A stretch of DNA of 64,000 nt, taken from positions 186,001-250,000 of the forward strand of contig LNEO01000123.1 in NCBI GenBank assembly GCA_001465015.1, given 5' to 3'. Position 1 is the stretch's first letter, and each line of letters opens with the position of its first letter. The translations under genes and the position numbers were made by a program. The stretch is from Deltaproteobacteria bacterium Ga0077539 (GTDB lineage: Bacteria > Myxococcota_A > Polyangia > Polyangiales > Ga0077539). This document shows positions 9,055 through 18,276 of the stretch, one piece after another. The notes below the pieces were generated by a model. That model did not search any database. It worked only from the letters and a program-made list of their open reading frames with translations, and was not told the origin of the DNA.

Positions 9055-9915
9055 TCATCCTCGGGGCGGCCACGCCCAGGTCGGCGCGGCGAGTGACCAG
9101 CGAGGCTCTGCGTCGAACTCCGTGGGCGCGTTGAGTCCGTATCCGAGTCGGCGGATGGCGCGCAACGGTCGCGTGATGTTCGGCAGCGACGAGACGGCGA
9201 CCCGCGCGGCCGCGAGCGAGTCGCGCGCGGGAAGCGTCCAAGAGAATCCATGACGGGAGGCGATCTCGAACCACATCGCCGCGGTGCTCTCTTCGGCAGC
9301 GGCCTCCTCGAGGTCGTCGCGCTGAAGTCCGTTGTTCGCGGCGACGACGGCCCGTGACACCGCGACGGAGTGCGCGCGAAGCGCATCGCGCTCGGCCGTG
9401 TGCTGCTTGCCGAGCTCGCGGCTCCAAAACGGATCGACCAGCGCGCCGACGGCCACCGTTCCATCCGCTGCGATCCAGCGAAGCTCGTCGCCAAGTCGCC
9501 CCCAGTGCGCCCGAAGCGCGCGGAGGCTCGAGACGTACTCGCGCGCGAGCGACTCGGCGGCGCGCACGTTGTCCCAATCACTGGCGAGCATCGCGAGGTG
9601 CGCGGCGCTCTTGACGAACGTCGTCCACGACCGCGGCATCTCGGCGTCGACGGGGACCACGTTGTGCACGACGAGGCGCTCCCACGCGTCTTCGATCGAG
9701 TCGACGATCGCATCGAGCTCGAGCCCCTCGACCACGAGCCGCACGCCGCTCTCTTCGAGCCACGGAATCAGCGCGCTGCGCTCGACGCCCGACACGGCAG
9801 AGAGCGCGTCGACGAGCTTCGTGCGAGCCGGCTTGAACACGGTCGCGGGGTAGGCCTCGACGTCGCTCGCGGGGTCGGGATCGAAGTCACGAAACGCCTC
9901 GGCGCTGTCGACCAT
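9055..9915 (-). CDS. Conserved-looking protein of unknown function
   Basis: A 286-residue protein I cannot assign. It is soluble-looking, with no signal peptide or membrane segment, and mainly helical by eye: Ala, Glu, Asp and Arg-rich stretches broken by many Trp residues, including a terminal run WSLAAPTWAWPPRG. No catalytic motif is apparent. It begins just after the RNase J stop codon: a GTG at 9918 and the chosen ATG at 9915 follow the TGA at 9920-9922 by only 1-4 bases, so the two are translationally coupled. Codon use is like its neighbours, which supports it as a real gene. A role linked to RNase J is only a guess from the coupling. Confidence 0.7.
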   Translation of the reverse strand: MVDSAEAFRDFDPDPASDVEAYPATVFKPARTKLVDALSAVSGVERSALIPWLEESGVRLVVEGLELDAIVDSIEDAWERLVVHNVVPVDAEMPRSWTTFVKSAAHLAMLASDWDNVRAAESLAREYVSSLRALRAHWGRLGDELRWIAADGTVAVGALVDPFWSRELGKQHTAERDALRAHSVAVSRAVVAANNGLQRDDLEEAAAEESTAAMWFEIASRHGFSWTLPARDSLAAARVAVSSLPNITRPLRAIRRLGYGLNAPTEFDAEPRWSLAAPTWAWPPRG

Positions 9916-9919
9916 CACG

Positions 9920-11581
9920 TCACCCGATGATCGGGCCTCCGGGCGCCTTGACCTGCACGACGACGAGCGGCCGTCGTGATCCGAGGCGATAGACTCGGCG
10001 AAGCGCGCGCGCGGCGGCGTCGCGAGACTCTTCGGGCGTCAGCGACTCGCGAGGGCCCTTCGCTTGACGGAGCTGCTCGGCGACCGCGTCGCGCGCGAGG
10101 GCCTCGATGCTGTGCGCGGGCTCGTCGAGGAGCACTCCGCGCGTGGACACAGCGAAGGGCGTCGAGAGCATGCCGTTCTTGTCGAGCGTGATCTGCGCGA
10201 ACACGGTCCCGCTGTCGCCCATCGCGCGGCGCTCTTCGAGGATCGACGGCGCGATCGAGACCCCGCCGTCGATGAACACGCGGCCGTGCGGGACGCCTCC
10301 GTCCATCGCGAGCTTTCCGCCAGGAAACCACTTCGCGACGTCGCCGTTCTCGAGGACGACGGTGTTCTCGATGCCCATCGAGCGCGCGAGGTCCGCGTGC
10401 CGCTTGAGATGATGAAACGTCCCGTGGATCGGCACGAAGCTCCGCGGCTTGATGAGGTCGATCATGCGCTTCTGCTCGGCGCGCGCGGCGTGGCCGCTGA
10501 CGTGAACGTCGCTGTCGGTGCTGCGAAAATGCACGTCGATGCCAGCTCGCTCGAGGTCGCAGATCAGCGAGAAGACCGCGCGCTCGCTGCCCGGGATCGT
10601 CCTGGAAGAGAAGATCACGGCGTCGCCGCGCTGGAGCTTGAAGTACGGGTGATCGTTGCGCGCGAGGCGAGAGAGCGCGCTGACGGGCTCTGCTTGCGTT
10701 CCTGTCGCGATGGCGAGGACTCGGTCGGGATCGAGGCGCATCGCGACTTCCGGCGCGACGAGGGCGTCCGACGGGATCCGCAGCTTGTTCAGCGTTTGCG
10801 CCGCGCGCACGTGCGTCTGCACCGAGCGGCCGAGCAGGCAGATCTGGCGATCGCAGTAGAGAGCGGCGTCGACGATGGCTTGCAGCCGATGGACGTTGGA
10901 CGCAAAGAGCCCCACGACCACGCGACCTTCGAGCTTCGCGACGAGCTCTCGAAGCGCGCTTCCCACGCTGCGCTCGCTGGTCGTGCGTACCTCGACGTCG
11001 ACGTTGGTGCTGTCGGACAGCAGCACGTCGACGCCGTCTTCACCGAGCTCGGCGAAGCGCTCGACGTCCGACGGCTGATCGTCGGGCGGGTCGTCCTCGA
11101 GCTTGAAATCTCCCGTGTGAAAGATCCTGGCGCCCGGCGTGTCGATGCAAAACGCGTTGGCGTCGGGGATCGAGTGCGTCACCCGCAGCGGCTCGATGCG
11201 GATGTTTCCGACCGAAAACGCTCGCCTCGGGACGATCGTTCGCAGGTCGGGGTCGACGACGTCTTCGTGCTCGGTGAGCCGGTGCTCGATGAGCATCCGC
11301 GCGTAGGCCGGCGCGTAGACGGGCACCGACATCATCTTGAGCAAGAACGGGATCGCGCCGATGTGATCCTCGTGCCCGTGCGTCACGAGAATGGCTCGCA
11401 CTTCGTCGCGGCGCTCCCACAGGTACGAGAAATCTGGGTGCACCAGGTCCACGCCGTAGTTGTCGTGCGGAAAAGTCACCCCGCAGTCGACCACGACGAT
11501 CCCGTCATCGCTCTCGATCGCAAGGCAATTCATCCCGACCTCGCCGAGGCCACCGAGCGGAACGATTCGAGTACGGCTCAC
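9920..11581 (-). CDS. rnj: Ribonuclease J
   Basis: A 553-residue metallo-beta-lactamase-fold nuclease with beta-CASP insertion. The start MSRTRIVPLGGLGEVGMNC is typical, followed by the zinc motif THGHEDHIGAIPF (near residue 72) and later conserved His residues in DVHVSGHAARAEQ (beta-CASP motif) and FVPIHGTFHHLKRHADLA. RNase J combines 5'-to-3' exonuclease and endonuclease activity and matures or degrades mRNA and rRNA in the cytoplasm. The C-terminal domain (from about residue 460) ends in the short PGGPIIG. It leads a two-gene unit with the unknown protein after it. Confidence 0.95.
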   Translation of the reverse strand: MSRTRIVPLGGLGEVGMNCLAIESDDGIVVVDCGVTFPHDNYGVDLVHPDFSYLWERRDEVRAILVTHGHEDHIGAIPFLLKMMSVPVYAPAYARMLIEHRLTEHEDVVDPDLRTIVPRRAFSVGNIRIEPLRVTHSIPDANAFCIDTPGARIFHTGDFKLEDDPPDDQPSDVERFAELGEDGVDVLLSDSTNVDVEVRTTSERSVGSALRELVAKLEGRVVVGLFASNVHRLQAIVDAALYCDRQICLLGRSVQTHVRAAQTLNKLRIPSDALVAPEVAMRLDPDRVLAIATGTQAEPVSALSRLARNDHPYFKLQRGDAVIFSSRTIPGSERAVFSLICDLERAGIDVHFRSTDSDVHVSGHAARAEQKRMIDLIKPRSFVPIHGTFHHLKRHADLARSMGIENTVVLENGDVAKWFPGGKLAMDGGVPHGRVFIDGGVSIAPSILEERRAMGDSGTVFAQITLDKNGMLSTPFAVSTRGVLLDEPAHSIEALARDAVAEQLRQAKGPRESLTPEESRDAAARALRRVYRLGSRRPLVVVQVKAPGGPIIG

Positions 11582-12125
11582 GACCGAGGGACATACAAGA
11601 CTCCCGCTCGCAAGTCACCGACTGCGTCCCGCGGCCGGACGCACGACCCACGAATTCATCCCACCGGTGACAAACCAACGCTGTCGCGCCCCACCGCTCG
11701 GATCGCGCGCCGTTGGGCGCGTCCGCGTCAGGCTCGACGTGATTCGCTCTGGTTTTGGCGCGGAGGAGCGCGGCCAGCTCCTCGAGCGCGACGCGAGGAG
11801 AGTACGATTCTCGCGGCGGGCGCGGCGCACATTCGTCCGGGAGAAATCTGCGCGCCGCCCAGCGACGAAGCGACGCGATCGCAGGCGACGATTCCCCGCG
11901 TTTGTCCGGGCCCGGTCGGCGTTTTTCGGGGCGCGATGGTATCGAAGGAATATCTTCGCCCCTCGCGCGTGCCGCAGACCGCCCTGCGAGCGCGTTGACG
12001 CGCGTTTCGCGCGAATGCTACACGGCCCGCGCGAACGTCTATCCATCGCGCCACGACGGTCCCGCCGCGAAGCGAGCGACCGCTGTCGTTGCCGATCGAG
12101 CGACGATCGATCGAATCGGAGTCTC
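11582..12125. other. Intergenic stretch with no recognised gene
   Basis: This 544-bp gap separates two divergent genes, rnj on the left strand and the outer-membrane protein on the right. It is GC-rich apart from short AT-rich spots. Frames that cross it look like noise: Arg-rich, with no plausible family. I see no clear hairpin terminator, tRNA or repeat. It must hold both promoters, but no convincing -35/-10 pair was found. Confidence 0.4.
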
Positions 12126-14174
12126 ATGCGCCGCGTCGTCTCAGTCATCGCCCTCGTGGCATCCGCGATCCCCTCACTCGCCCACGGGCAGGCCGCGCCG
12201 TCGACGGACGGCTCGCAAGCCGCGGGGGCCGGCGCGAGCGCCGCGCAGACCCCCGACGCCCCGCCTGCGAATCCCAACGGAGCCGGCGCGGCAGCGGCCA
12301 CTGGCGTCGAGGGCACGCCGAGCACAGCTCCCCGGCAGCAGGCCGAAGTGACGCCGACCGCCAGCGAGCGCCGCGACGCTCCGGCGCCGACGCCCACGCC
12401 GACGCCCGCGGCGATCACGCCGACTCCGGCCCCGTCGGACCTCGACCGTCGTGCGTTGCCGGTGTTCGAAGCGCACGGGTTTCTGCGGACGCGGTTCGAG
12501 ATGTTTCACGATTTCACGCTCGGGTGGGATCGGCTCTCCAACGCCGCGGGCATTCGAATGACCGACGAGGCCACGTATATGGGCTCGGGCATTCCGTGGA
12601 TTCGCAACCCGGACAACTACACGCAGTGGTGCAACGCCGTCGCCGACGCGATGGGAGTGTTTAGCATCGGCGCGATGACACAGCCGTGCGCCAACGGGAC
12701 GCAGCTCATGGCGAACATGCGGTTTCGCTTCGAGCCCGAGCTGCACCCGGTCGACTGGGTCACGATTCGCTCGCAGCTCGACGTGCTCGACAACCTCATC
12801 ATGGGCTCGACCCCCGAGGGCGGGTTCAACGGGGGATTTCGCTCGCCGTTCGCGCCGAACAACTTCTTCTCGACCACGCAGGTCTCGCCGGTCTACGGGC
12901 TCAACACGCTCTCGGACAGCATCCTGGTGAAGCGCGCGTGGGCCGAGGCGACCAACTCGACGCTCGGCACGCTGCGCTTTGGCCGCATGCCCTGGCACTG
13001 GGGCCTCGGAATGCTGCAAAACGCCGGCAACGGCGTCGACTCGGACTATCAGACCACCGTCGATCGCATCGGCTACCAGGGCCGCTACCGCCCGTTGAAC
13101 CTCTCGTTCGGCGCGGCGTGGGACTTTCAGAGCGCTGGCGTGTCGAGCCAGCGACGCGCGATCGATCCGGGACAGGGTCAGTCCTACGACCTGTCGATGT
13201 TCGACAACGTCCACCGCGTGATGGCTCACGCGGGAAGGCAGCTCGACATCGACGATCAGCGCGCGGCGATCGCCCGCAACGAGGTCGTGGTCAACGCTGG
13301 CGGGTACGTCTCGTTTCAGTGGCAGTACCTCTCGGGCGAAGGCGTCGTGGCCGATCGCTCGACGCGCGGCACGATGATCGACGGACTCGAGTCGGGCTTC
13401 ATCAACGGCAGCTCGATGAACTACGGCGTTGGCCTCGCGCGACGCGACGCGTGGGCGCTCACCGCCGACGGGTGGTTTCAGATCCTCGGGCGGATCTTCA
13501 GGATCGAGGGCGAGGTCGCGTACACGCGCGGGTTCATGTACTCGGCGGACAACAGCGCCGCGAGCCGACGCGACGGCTTCATGATGTCGCAGTTCGGAGC
13601 GCTGCTCGAGGCCGAGATCCGACCGATCCCGCGCCTGCGCATCGAGCTCAAGATGGGCTACGCGAGCGGCGACGCCGAGACCGAAGGGCTCAACTATTCG
13701 AACGGCGTCGCGCAGTTCAACGGCGACACGCTGCTCACGACGTTTCGCTATCACCCCGACTACCGCATCGACCTGATCTTCTGGCGAAACATCATGCGGC
13801 AGTTCTCGGGCGCGTACTTCTTTCGCCCGAGCGCGCAGTACGACTTCATCTCGGACCCCGACGGAAATCTCTTCAGCGGCCGCGTCGACGTGATCTGGTC
13901 GCGCGCGTCCGATTGGGTCTCGACCCGCGGCAACCGCGCGGACCTCGGCATCGAGATCGACGCCACGCTGCGCTACGAGAGCAACCACCGCCGCGATCCC
14001 AACGACCGAAGGCCCGCGCCGGGCTTCTTCGCGATGGCGCAGTACGGCGTGTTCTTTCCGCTTCCGGGCATGGGGCCGCGCGACGACGAGCGAACGAACA
14101 ACAGCTCGATGCTGCGAAACCTCGAGATGCTCCCGGCGCAGACCGTGCGCGCCGTGCTCGGCGTCACGTACTGA
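12126..14174 (+). CDS. Probable outer-membrane beta-barrel protein (TIGR04551-like)
   Basis: A 682-residue exported protein. The start at 12126 gives a signal peptide (MRRVVSVIALVASAIPSLAHGQA) cleaved near residue 23, then an Ala/Pro/Thr-rich linker to about residue 110. The remainder has alternating hydrophobic/polar beta strands with many Trp, Tyr and Phe residues, frequent RFRFEPELH-type amphipathic strands, and closes with an aromatic-rich end TVRAVLGVTY, the pattern of an outer-membrane barrel. It recalls the myxobacterial family TIGR04551, from memory only. A porin or transport role is inferred. The frame is open upstream to 11460, but that part has no coding character. Confidence 0.7.
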   Translation: MRRVVSVIALVASAIPSLAHGQAAPSTDGSQAAGAGASAAQTPDAPPANPNGAGAAAATGVEGTPSTAPRQQAEVTPTASERRDAPAPTPTPTPAAITPTPAPSDLDRRALPVFEAHGFLRTRFEMFHDFTLGWDRLSNAAGIRMTDEATYMGSGIPWIRNPDNYTQWCNAVADAMGVFSIGAMTQPCANGTQLMANMRFRFEPELHPVDWVTIRSQLDVLDNLIMGSTPEGGFNGGFRSPFAPNNFFSTTQVSPVYGLNTLSDSILVKRAWAEATNSTLGTLRFGRMPWHWGLGMLQNAGNGVDSDYQTTVDRIGYQGRYRPLNLSFGAAWDFQSAGVSSQRRAIDPGQGQSYDLSMFDNVHRVMAHAGRQLDIDDQRAAIARNEVVVNAGGYVSFQWQYLSGEGVVADRSTRGTMIDGLESGFINGSSMNYGVGLARRDAWALTADGWFQILGRIFRIEGEVAYTRGFMYSADNSAASRRDGFMMSQFGALLEAEIRPIPRLRIELKMGYASGDAETEGLNYSNGVAQFNGDTLLTTFRYHPDYRIDLIFWRNIMRQFSGAYFFRPSAQYDFISDPDGNLFSGRVDVIWSRASDWVSTRGNRADLGIEIDATLRYESNHRRDPNDRRPAPGFFAMAQYGVFFPLPGMGPRDDERTNNSSMLRNLEMLPAQTVRAVLGVTY

Positions 14175-14249
14175 GCGTGGACGTAGTCTGTCCGCGCCGA
14201 ACGACCTGCGATTGCATGCGGTTGTTCTGACGCGTAGACCGTCTGCATC

Positions 14250-15644
14250 GTGAAGGGCACCGTTTGGTTTTGCAACGAGTGTGGGGGTGAAGCGGCGAAG
14301 TGGTCCGGCCAGTGTCCGCACTGCAAGGCGTGGAACACCCTGGTCGAAGAGAAGGTCGCCCACCGCGGCGCTGGCGGATCGCGCGCGAAATCCCGCGGCA
14401 GCTCGCTGCGCGTAAGCGATGGTGGCGGCGCGGTCGCGCTGACCGAGGCCATGAAGGACGAGTCGGTGAGGCTCACGACGGGGATGGGCGAGATCGATCG
14501 CGTCCTCGGCGGAGGGCTCGTCGAGGGCTCCGTGGTGCTCATCGGCGGCGAGCCGGGCGCCGGCAAGAGCACGCTCGTCACGCAGCTGAGCACGCAGCTC
14601 TCGAAGCACGGCCCGGTCTTGTACGTGAGCGGCGAAGAGAGCACCGCGCAGATCGCGTCGCGCGCGAGGCGCCTCGGCGTGAGCGACGACGCTCCCGTTC
14701 GACTGCTCGCGAGCGGCGAGGTCTCGGCGGTCGAGCAAGCGGTGCGCATGCACTCGCCGCGGGTCGTCGTGATCGACTCGGTGCAGACGCTGCGGGTGGA
14801 CGAGCTCGAGAGCGCCGCGGGCAGCGTGACGCAGCTGCGCGAGGTGACCGCGCGCCTCGTGACGATGGCCAAGCAAGAGAAGCGCGCGGTGCTGTTGATC
14901 GGACACGTCACCAAGGACGGGATGATCGCGGGGCCGAAGGTGCTCGAGCACCTCGTCGACGTGGTGTTGTCCTTCGACGGCGATCGCTCGGGCGGACCGC
15001 GGGTGGTGCGCGCGCTGAAGAATCGCTTCGGCGCCACGGGAGAGCTCGCGGTGCTCGAGATGACCAAGGACGGGCTGCGCGAGGTTCCCGATCCGAGCGC
15101 GTTGTTTCTCGCAGAGCGCCCGAAGGACGTCCCCGGCTCGGTGGTGCTCGCGAGCGCGGACGGCGCGCGACCGCTCTTGCTCGAGGTGCAAGCGCTGGTC
15201 ACTCCGACGGCGATGCCCTCGCCTCGACGCGTCGCGACGGGCATCGACCCGACGCGGCTCTCGATTTTGTGTGCCGTCCTCGCGCAGAGGGCGCCGCTCC
15301 CGCTGAGAGAGCACGACGTGTTCGTGGCGATGGCGGGCGGAGCGTCGGTCGACGAGCCCGCTGCGGACCTGGGAATCGCCTGCTCGATCGCGTCATCGGT
15401 GGTCGAAGTCGCGCTGCCGGCAGACCTCGTGGTGTTCGGCGAAGTCGGGCTGGCGGGAGAGATTCGCGCGGTGCCGCGGGCGACGATCCGGCTCGAAGAG
15501 GCGGTGAAGCTCGGGTTCAAGCGAGCGCTCGTTCCGCGGGCCAACGTCGAGCGCGGCGAGATCCCGCCAGGGATCAAAGCGGTGGGCGTCGGTCACGTCC
15601 GCGAGATCGCCGCGTGGATCGAGCGCAAAGCCGAAGGCCGCTGA
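14250..15644 (+). CDS. radA: DNA repair protein RadA/Sms
   Basis: A 464-residue RadA, a helicase that promotes branch migration in recombinational repair. It has the N-terminal four-Cys zinc finger (Cys8, Cys11, Cys22, Cys25), the Walker A box GGEPGAGKST (99-108), the RadA signature KNRFG (257-261), and a C-terminal Lon-protease-like domain (about 285 onward, with DLGIACSIASSV and VVFGEVGLAGEIRAV). The start is a GTG at 14250 giving the standard MKGTVWFCNECGG N-terminus. It is convergent with glyoxalase I. Confidence 0.95.
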   Translation: MKGTVWFCNECGGEAAKWSGQCPHCKAWNTLVEEKVAHRGAGGSRAKSRGSSLRVSDGGGAVALTEAMKDESVRLTTGMGEIDRVLGGGLVEGSVVLIGGEPGAGKSTLVTQLSTQLSKHGPVLYVSGEESTAQIASRARRLGVSDDAPVRLLASGEVSAVEQAVRMHSPRVVVIDSVQTLRVDELESAAGSVTQLREVTARLVTMAKQEKRAVLLIGHVTKDGMIAGPKVLEHLVDVVLSFDGDRSGGPRVVRALKNRFGATGELAVLEMTKDGLREVPDPSALFLAERPKDVPGSVVLASADGARPLLLEVQALVTPTAMPSPRRVATGIDPTRLSILCAVLAQRAPLPLREHDVFVAMAGGASVDEPAADLGIACSIASSVVEVALPADLVVFGEVGLAGEIRAVPRATIRLEEAVKLGFKRALVPRANVERGEIPPGIKAVGVGHVREIAAWIERKAEGR

Positions 15645-15674
15645 GCCCTCGCCGAGCGCGATGCGCTCAGCGGG

Positions 15675-16100
15675 TCACCACTCGCCAGTGTTCTTCATGG
15701 AAGCCCAGGGCTCGGCGGACGCGAGGGCCGCGCCCTTCTGCAACAGCTCGATCGAGTGCCCGTCGGGAGAGCGCACGAACGCCATCCGTCCGTCGCGCGG
15801 CGGGCGGTTGATCACGACGCCCTTGTCCGCGAGCCGCGCGCAGGTCGCGTAGATATCGTCCACCTGGAACGCGAGGTGCCCGAAGAAGCGGCCCGTCGAG
15901 TACGGCTCCGCCTGGTCCCAGTTGTACGTGAGCTCGATCTCGCCGTCGTCGCCCGCGGCTCCGGTCGACAAGAACACGAGCGTGAATCGCCCCGCTTCGT
16001 TGGCGTTTCGTCGTGTTTCAACGAGGCCGAGCTTGTCGCAGAAGAACGCCAGCGCCGCGTCGAGGTCTTTCACGCGGAGCATCGTGTGGAGGTAGCGCAT
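15675..16100 (-). CDS. gloA: Lactoylglutathione lyase (glyoxalase I)
   Basis: A 141-residue glyoxalase I, which isomerises the hemithioacetal of methylglyoxal and glutathione to S-lactoylglutathione. The start at 16100 yields the family-standard [16 protein letters not shown]. All four metal-ligand positions are present: His5 (LHTM), Glu in IELTYNW, His in GHLAF and Glu in SIELLQ. Length fits the bacterial Ni-type enzyme. A longer frame to 16199 exists but its extra residues are unlike the family. Convergent with radA; its divergent neighbour is a peroxidase, so the two may both serve stress defence. Confidence 0.93.
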   Translation of the reverse strand: MRYLHTMLRVKDLDAALAFFCDKLGLVETRRNANEAGRFTLVFLSTGAAGDDGEIELTYNWDQAEPYSTGRFFGHLAFQVDDIYATCARLADKGVVINRPPRDGRMAFVRSPDGHSIELLQKGAALASAEPWASMKNTGEW

Positions 16101-16320
16101 GCCCGAGAGCATCGTCGCAGCGCAGCGAGAACGAAAGCCCTGCGAGTCCTGGAGAGCCCACGAAATCTCGGTACGAATCCACCGCTCAGTCGGTATCACT
16201 GAAATATCGGTGCCCGTTCTCGATCCGCGGCGCGCACGAACGGCAGCAAAATCAGCGCTCGCTTCCTGGAGTTAGCGCTTGGCACGGCCAGTGCTTTTCG
16301 ATCCACTCGAGGAACCCGCC

Positions 16321-17463
16321 ATGTCTGCGAACAACACCAAGAAGCTGGCCCGTTGGGCCGTGGTCGCTGCAACGCTTTCGATCGCCGTTGCCTGCAAGCA
16401 GCGCCCTGCGAGCACCCCGCCTCCCCCGCCACCAGTGAACAACACGCCGACTCCGCCGCCGCGCACGCCGCGGACGGGCGAGCCCGTCGCGGCGCTGCCC
16501 GAAGTGCAAATCAACGAGCAAAAGATGCTGCTCGGTCGAAGGCTGTTTCACGACACGAGACTCTCGGGTGACAACACGATTTCGTGTGCGTCGTGCCACT
16601 CGCTCGACACGGGCGGCGCCGAGCACCGGCGCGTATCGACTGGGATTCGCGGCCAGCAAGGGCCGATCAACGCGCCGACGGTGCTCAACTCGGCGCTGAA
16701 TTTCGTGCAGTTCTGGGACGGCCGCGCGGCAGACCTGGCGGCGCAGGCGGCGGGCCCTGTCGCCAATCCCGCCGAGATGGGCGCGCAGTGGCCCGAGGTG
16801 GTCGAGCGCGTGCGCGCCGACGCGACGTATCTCGCTTCGTTTACCGCGGCGGGCTTCGCCGACGGCGTGACGCAGAACAACATCACCGCGGCGATCGCCG
16901 AGTACGAGCGCTCGCTGCGAACGCCCTCGCGCTTCGACCAGTGGATGCTGGGCGACGACGACGCGATCACCAGCGCTGAGCGACGCGGATACGACACGTT
17001 CAAGTCGGTGGGCTGCACCTCGTGCCACACCGGCGCCGGCATCGGCGGCGCGAGCTACCAGCGCATGGGCGCCGTTCGAAACTACTTCGCCGACCGCGGA
17101 AACCTCACCGAGGCGGACAACGGCCGCTTCAACGTCACCCGTCAGGAGGGCGACCGTCACATGTTCAAGGTGCCGCTGCTCCGCAACGTGGAGCTCACCG
17201 CGCCGTACCTCCACGATGGAACCCAGGCGACGCTTCCAGACGTCGTGCGAACGATGGGGCGCTATCAGCTCGGCATCGACCTCACGGCGGCGCAGGTCGA
17301 AGACCTGGTCGCGTGGTTGAAGAGCCTGACGGGAGAGCTTCCCGCGACCGCTCGAGAGCCTGCGCGACCGGCGGGGACGCAAACACCAACGGCCAACGGT
17401 GACGCGAGCGCGCCTGCGCCCGATGCCGGCGCTGTTGCTCCGCGCCGCGGACGAGCCGGCTGA
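16321..17463 (+). CDS. Di-haem cytochrome c peroxidase (CCP/MauG family) lipoprotein
   Basis: A 380-residue exported di-haem protein. The signal peptide ends in a lipobox IAVAC (Cys25), so it is membrane-anchored, followed by a Pro-rich linker to about residue 55. Haem-binding motifs are CASCH (Cys89, Cys92, His93) and CTSCH (Cys232, Cys235, His236); FWDGRAADL (131-139) and the conserved QGPINAPTVLN segment are family hallmarks. It would reduce hydrogen peroxide in the periplasm using electrons from cytochrome c, or act as a MauG-like oxidase. The ATG at 16321 has GAGGAA seven bases upstream. A UUCG-loop hairpin lies just after the stop. The last 40 residues are low-complexity. Confidence 0.9.
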   Translation: MSANNTKKLARWAVVAATLSIAVACKQRPASTPPPPPPVNNTPTPPPRTPRTGEPVAALPEVQINEQKMLLGRRLFHDTRLSGDNTISCASCHSLDTGGAEHRRVSTGIRGQQGPINAPTVLNSALNFVQFWDGRAADLAAQAAGPVANPAEMGAQWPEVVERVRADATYLASFTAAGFADGVTQNNITAAIAEYERSLRTPSRFDQWMLGDDDAITSAERRGYDTFKSVGCTSCHTGAGIGGASYQRMGAVRNYFADRGNLTEADNGRFNVTRQEGDRHMFKVPLLRNVELTAPYLHDGTQATLPDVVRTMGRYQLGIDLTAAQVEDLVAWLKSLTGELPATAREPARPAGTQTPTANGDASAPAPDAGAVAPRRGRAG

Positions 17464-17470
17464 GCACGGC

Positions 17471-17486
17471 CTCGACTTCGGTCGAG
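17471..17486 (+). terminator. C(UUCG)G hairpin after the peroxidase gene
   Basis: CTCGAC-TTCG-GTCGAG is a perfect 6-bp stem closed by the very stable C(UUCG)G tetraloop, starting 7 bases after the peroxidase stop codon. No T-run follows, so it could be a weak terminator or an mRNA 3'-end protector. Confidence 0.45.
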
Positions 17487-17513
17487 TCACGCACGAGAGG
17501 GGGAGAAACGCGA

Positions 17514-17537
17514 AGGGCCGGGAGTGAGCCCGGCCCT
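17514..17537 (-). terminator. Hairpin terminator after the tRNA-Lys/Arg/His unit
   Basis: AGGGCCGGG-loop-CCCGGCCCT is a perfect 9-bp stem with a 6-base loop. Read on the minus strand it lies about 20 nt past the tRNA-Lys 3' end and is followed by TTCGCGTTTCTCC, a modest T-rich tail. It probably ends the leftward tRNA transcript and may also stop transcription arriving from the peroxidase gene. Confidence 0.65.
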
Positions 17538-17556
17538 GATCGCGTCGTTGAGCATG

Positions 17557-17632
17557 TGGTGGGTGATGAAGGACTTGAACCTTCAGCCAACGGATTAAGA
17601 GTCCGCTGCTCTACCGATTGAGCTAATCACCC
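17557..17632 (-). tRNA. tRNA-Lys (anticodon CTT)
   Basis: A full cloverleaf: acceptor GGGTGAT pairing with ATCACCC, D-arm GCTCAATCGGTAGAGC, anticodon loop CTCTTAA giving CTT, T-arm with GGTTCAAGTCC. The discriminator A and the CCA end (17557-17559) are encoded. It is the last of three leftward tRNA genes, probably processed from one transcript. Confidence 0.95.
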
Positions 17633-17688
17633 AGATTTGTACTCGAGACTGCCGCCGTCTACTTCGTTCGCGTCGCTCTTTCGAGCTG

Positions 17689-17762
<74 letters not shown>

Positions 17763-17840
17763 TTCGACGGCGCGGTCTCTATCACCGGCATCTTCAGCTC
17801 GTCAACATTGCTGTCTCGAACTTTGTCTGCCGATGACCGG

Positions 17841-17914
17841 GGTGACCAACGGGATTTGAACCCGCGACATTCGGAACCACAATCCGACGCTCTACCGACT
17901 GAGCTATGGCCACC
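17841..17914 (-). tRNA. tRNA-His (anticodon GTG)
   Basis: Acceptor GTGGCCA pairs with TGGTCAC, preceded by the extra G-1 typical of tRNA-His opposite discriminator C. The anticodon loop TTGTGGT gives GTG; the T-loop GTTCAAATC is standard. CCA is not encoded. It is first in the leftward tRNA unit, about 80 nt after a good sigma70-type promoter. Confidence 0.94.
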
Positions 17915-18002
17915 ATCGTTGCTTCGTCTTCAGCGCTCTGCGCCTCCGACGATGCTGTGCTCTCCCGAGGACTTGCGTCCACCGTTCGAGCACGGGGCGC
18001 GG

Positions 18003-18031
18003 TGTATAAATGCTCTGTCGCAGGTCGTCAA
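18003..18031 (-). promoter_or_regulatory. Sigma70-type promoter for the tRNA-His/Arg/Lys unit
   Basis: On the minus strand TTGACG (18031-18026) and TATACA (18008-18003) are separated by exactly 17 bp, close to the housekeeping consensus and an AT-rich outlier in this GC-rich window. Transcription would start near 17996 and run through the three leftward tRNA genes. The rightward tRNA pair has only a weak candidate, TTGCGT with TCGATA near 18136-18164. Confidence 0.65.
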
Positions 18032-18176
18032 CATCCCGACCTTCGATGGTGAACGATCGCGGTCGTTCGTCGGCGACGGCACCTTCTCGGCGACAACGTT
18101 TGTCGATGCGAACATCCGCAGGTGACAGCGCGCAATTGCGTTGTTAGGGTCCGCGCCCTCGATACGAGGTCACCCT

Positions 18177-18253
18177 CGGGGCGTTGCACAGCCTGGTAGT
18201 GCGCCAGCTTTGGGAGCTGGATGTCGTCGGTTCGAATCCGGCCGCCCCGACCA
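18177..18253 (+). tRNA. tRNA-Pro (anticodon TGG)
   Basis: Acceptor CGGGGCG pairs with CGCCCCG, the C1-G72 start being typical of tRNA-Pro. Anticodon loop TTTGGGA gives TGG; T-loop GTTCGAATC; discriminator A and CCA are encoded. It is paired with the tRNA-Arg 23 bp downstream and divergent from the other three tRNA genes. Confidence 0.95.
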
Positions 18254-18276
18254 CACGCAGACAGCCAACGGATTCT

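Noticed and set aside
12174-15314. A 1046-codon minus-strand frame across the outer-membrane protein and radA
   Set aside because: It crosses two clear genes on the plus strand, is His/Arg-rich, and has no recognisable domain.
18136-18164. Promoter TTGCGT-17-TCGATA for tRNA-Pro
   Set aside because: The -10 element matches consensus poorly, so it was only mentioned, not listed as a feature.
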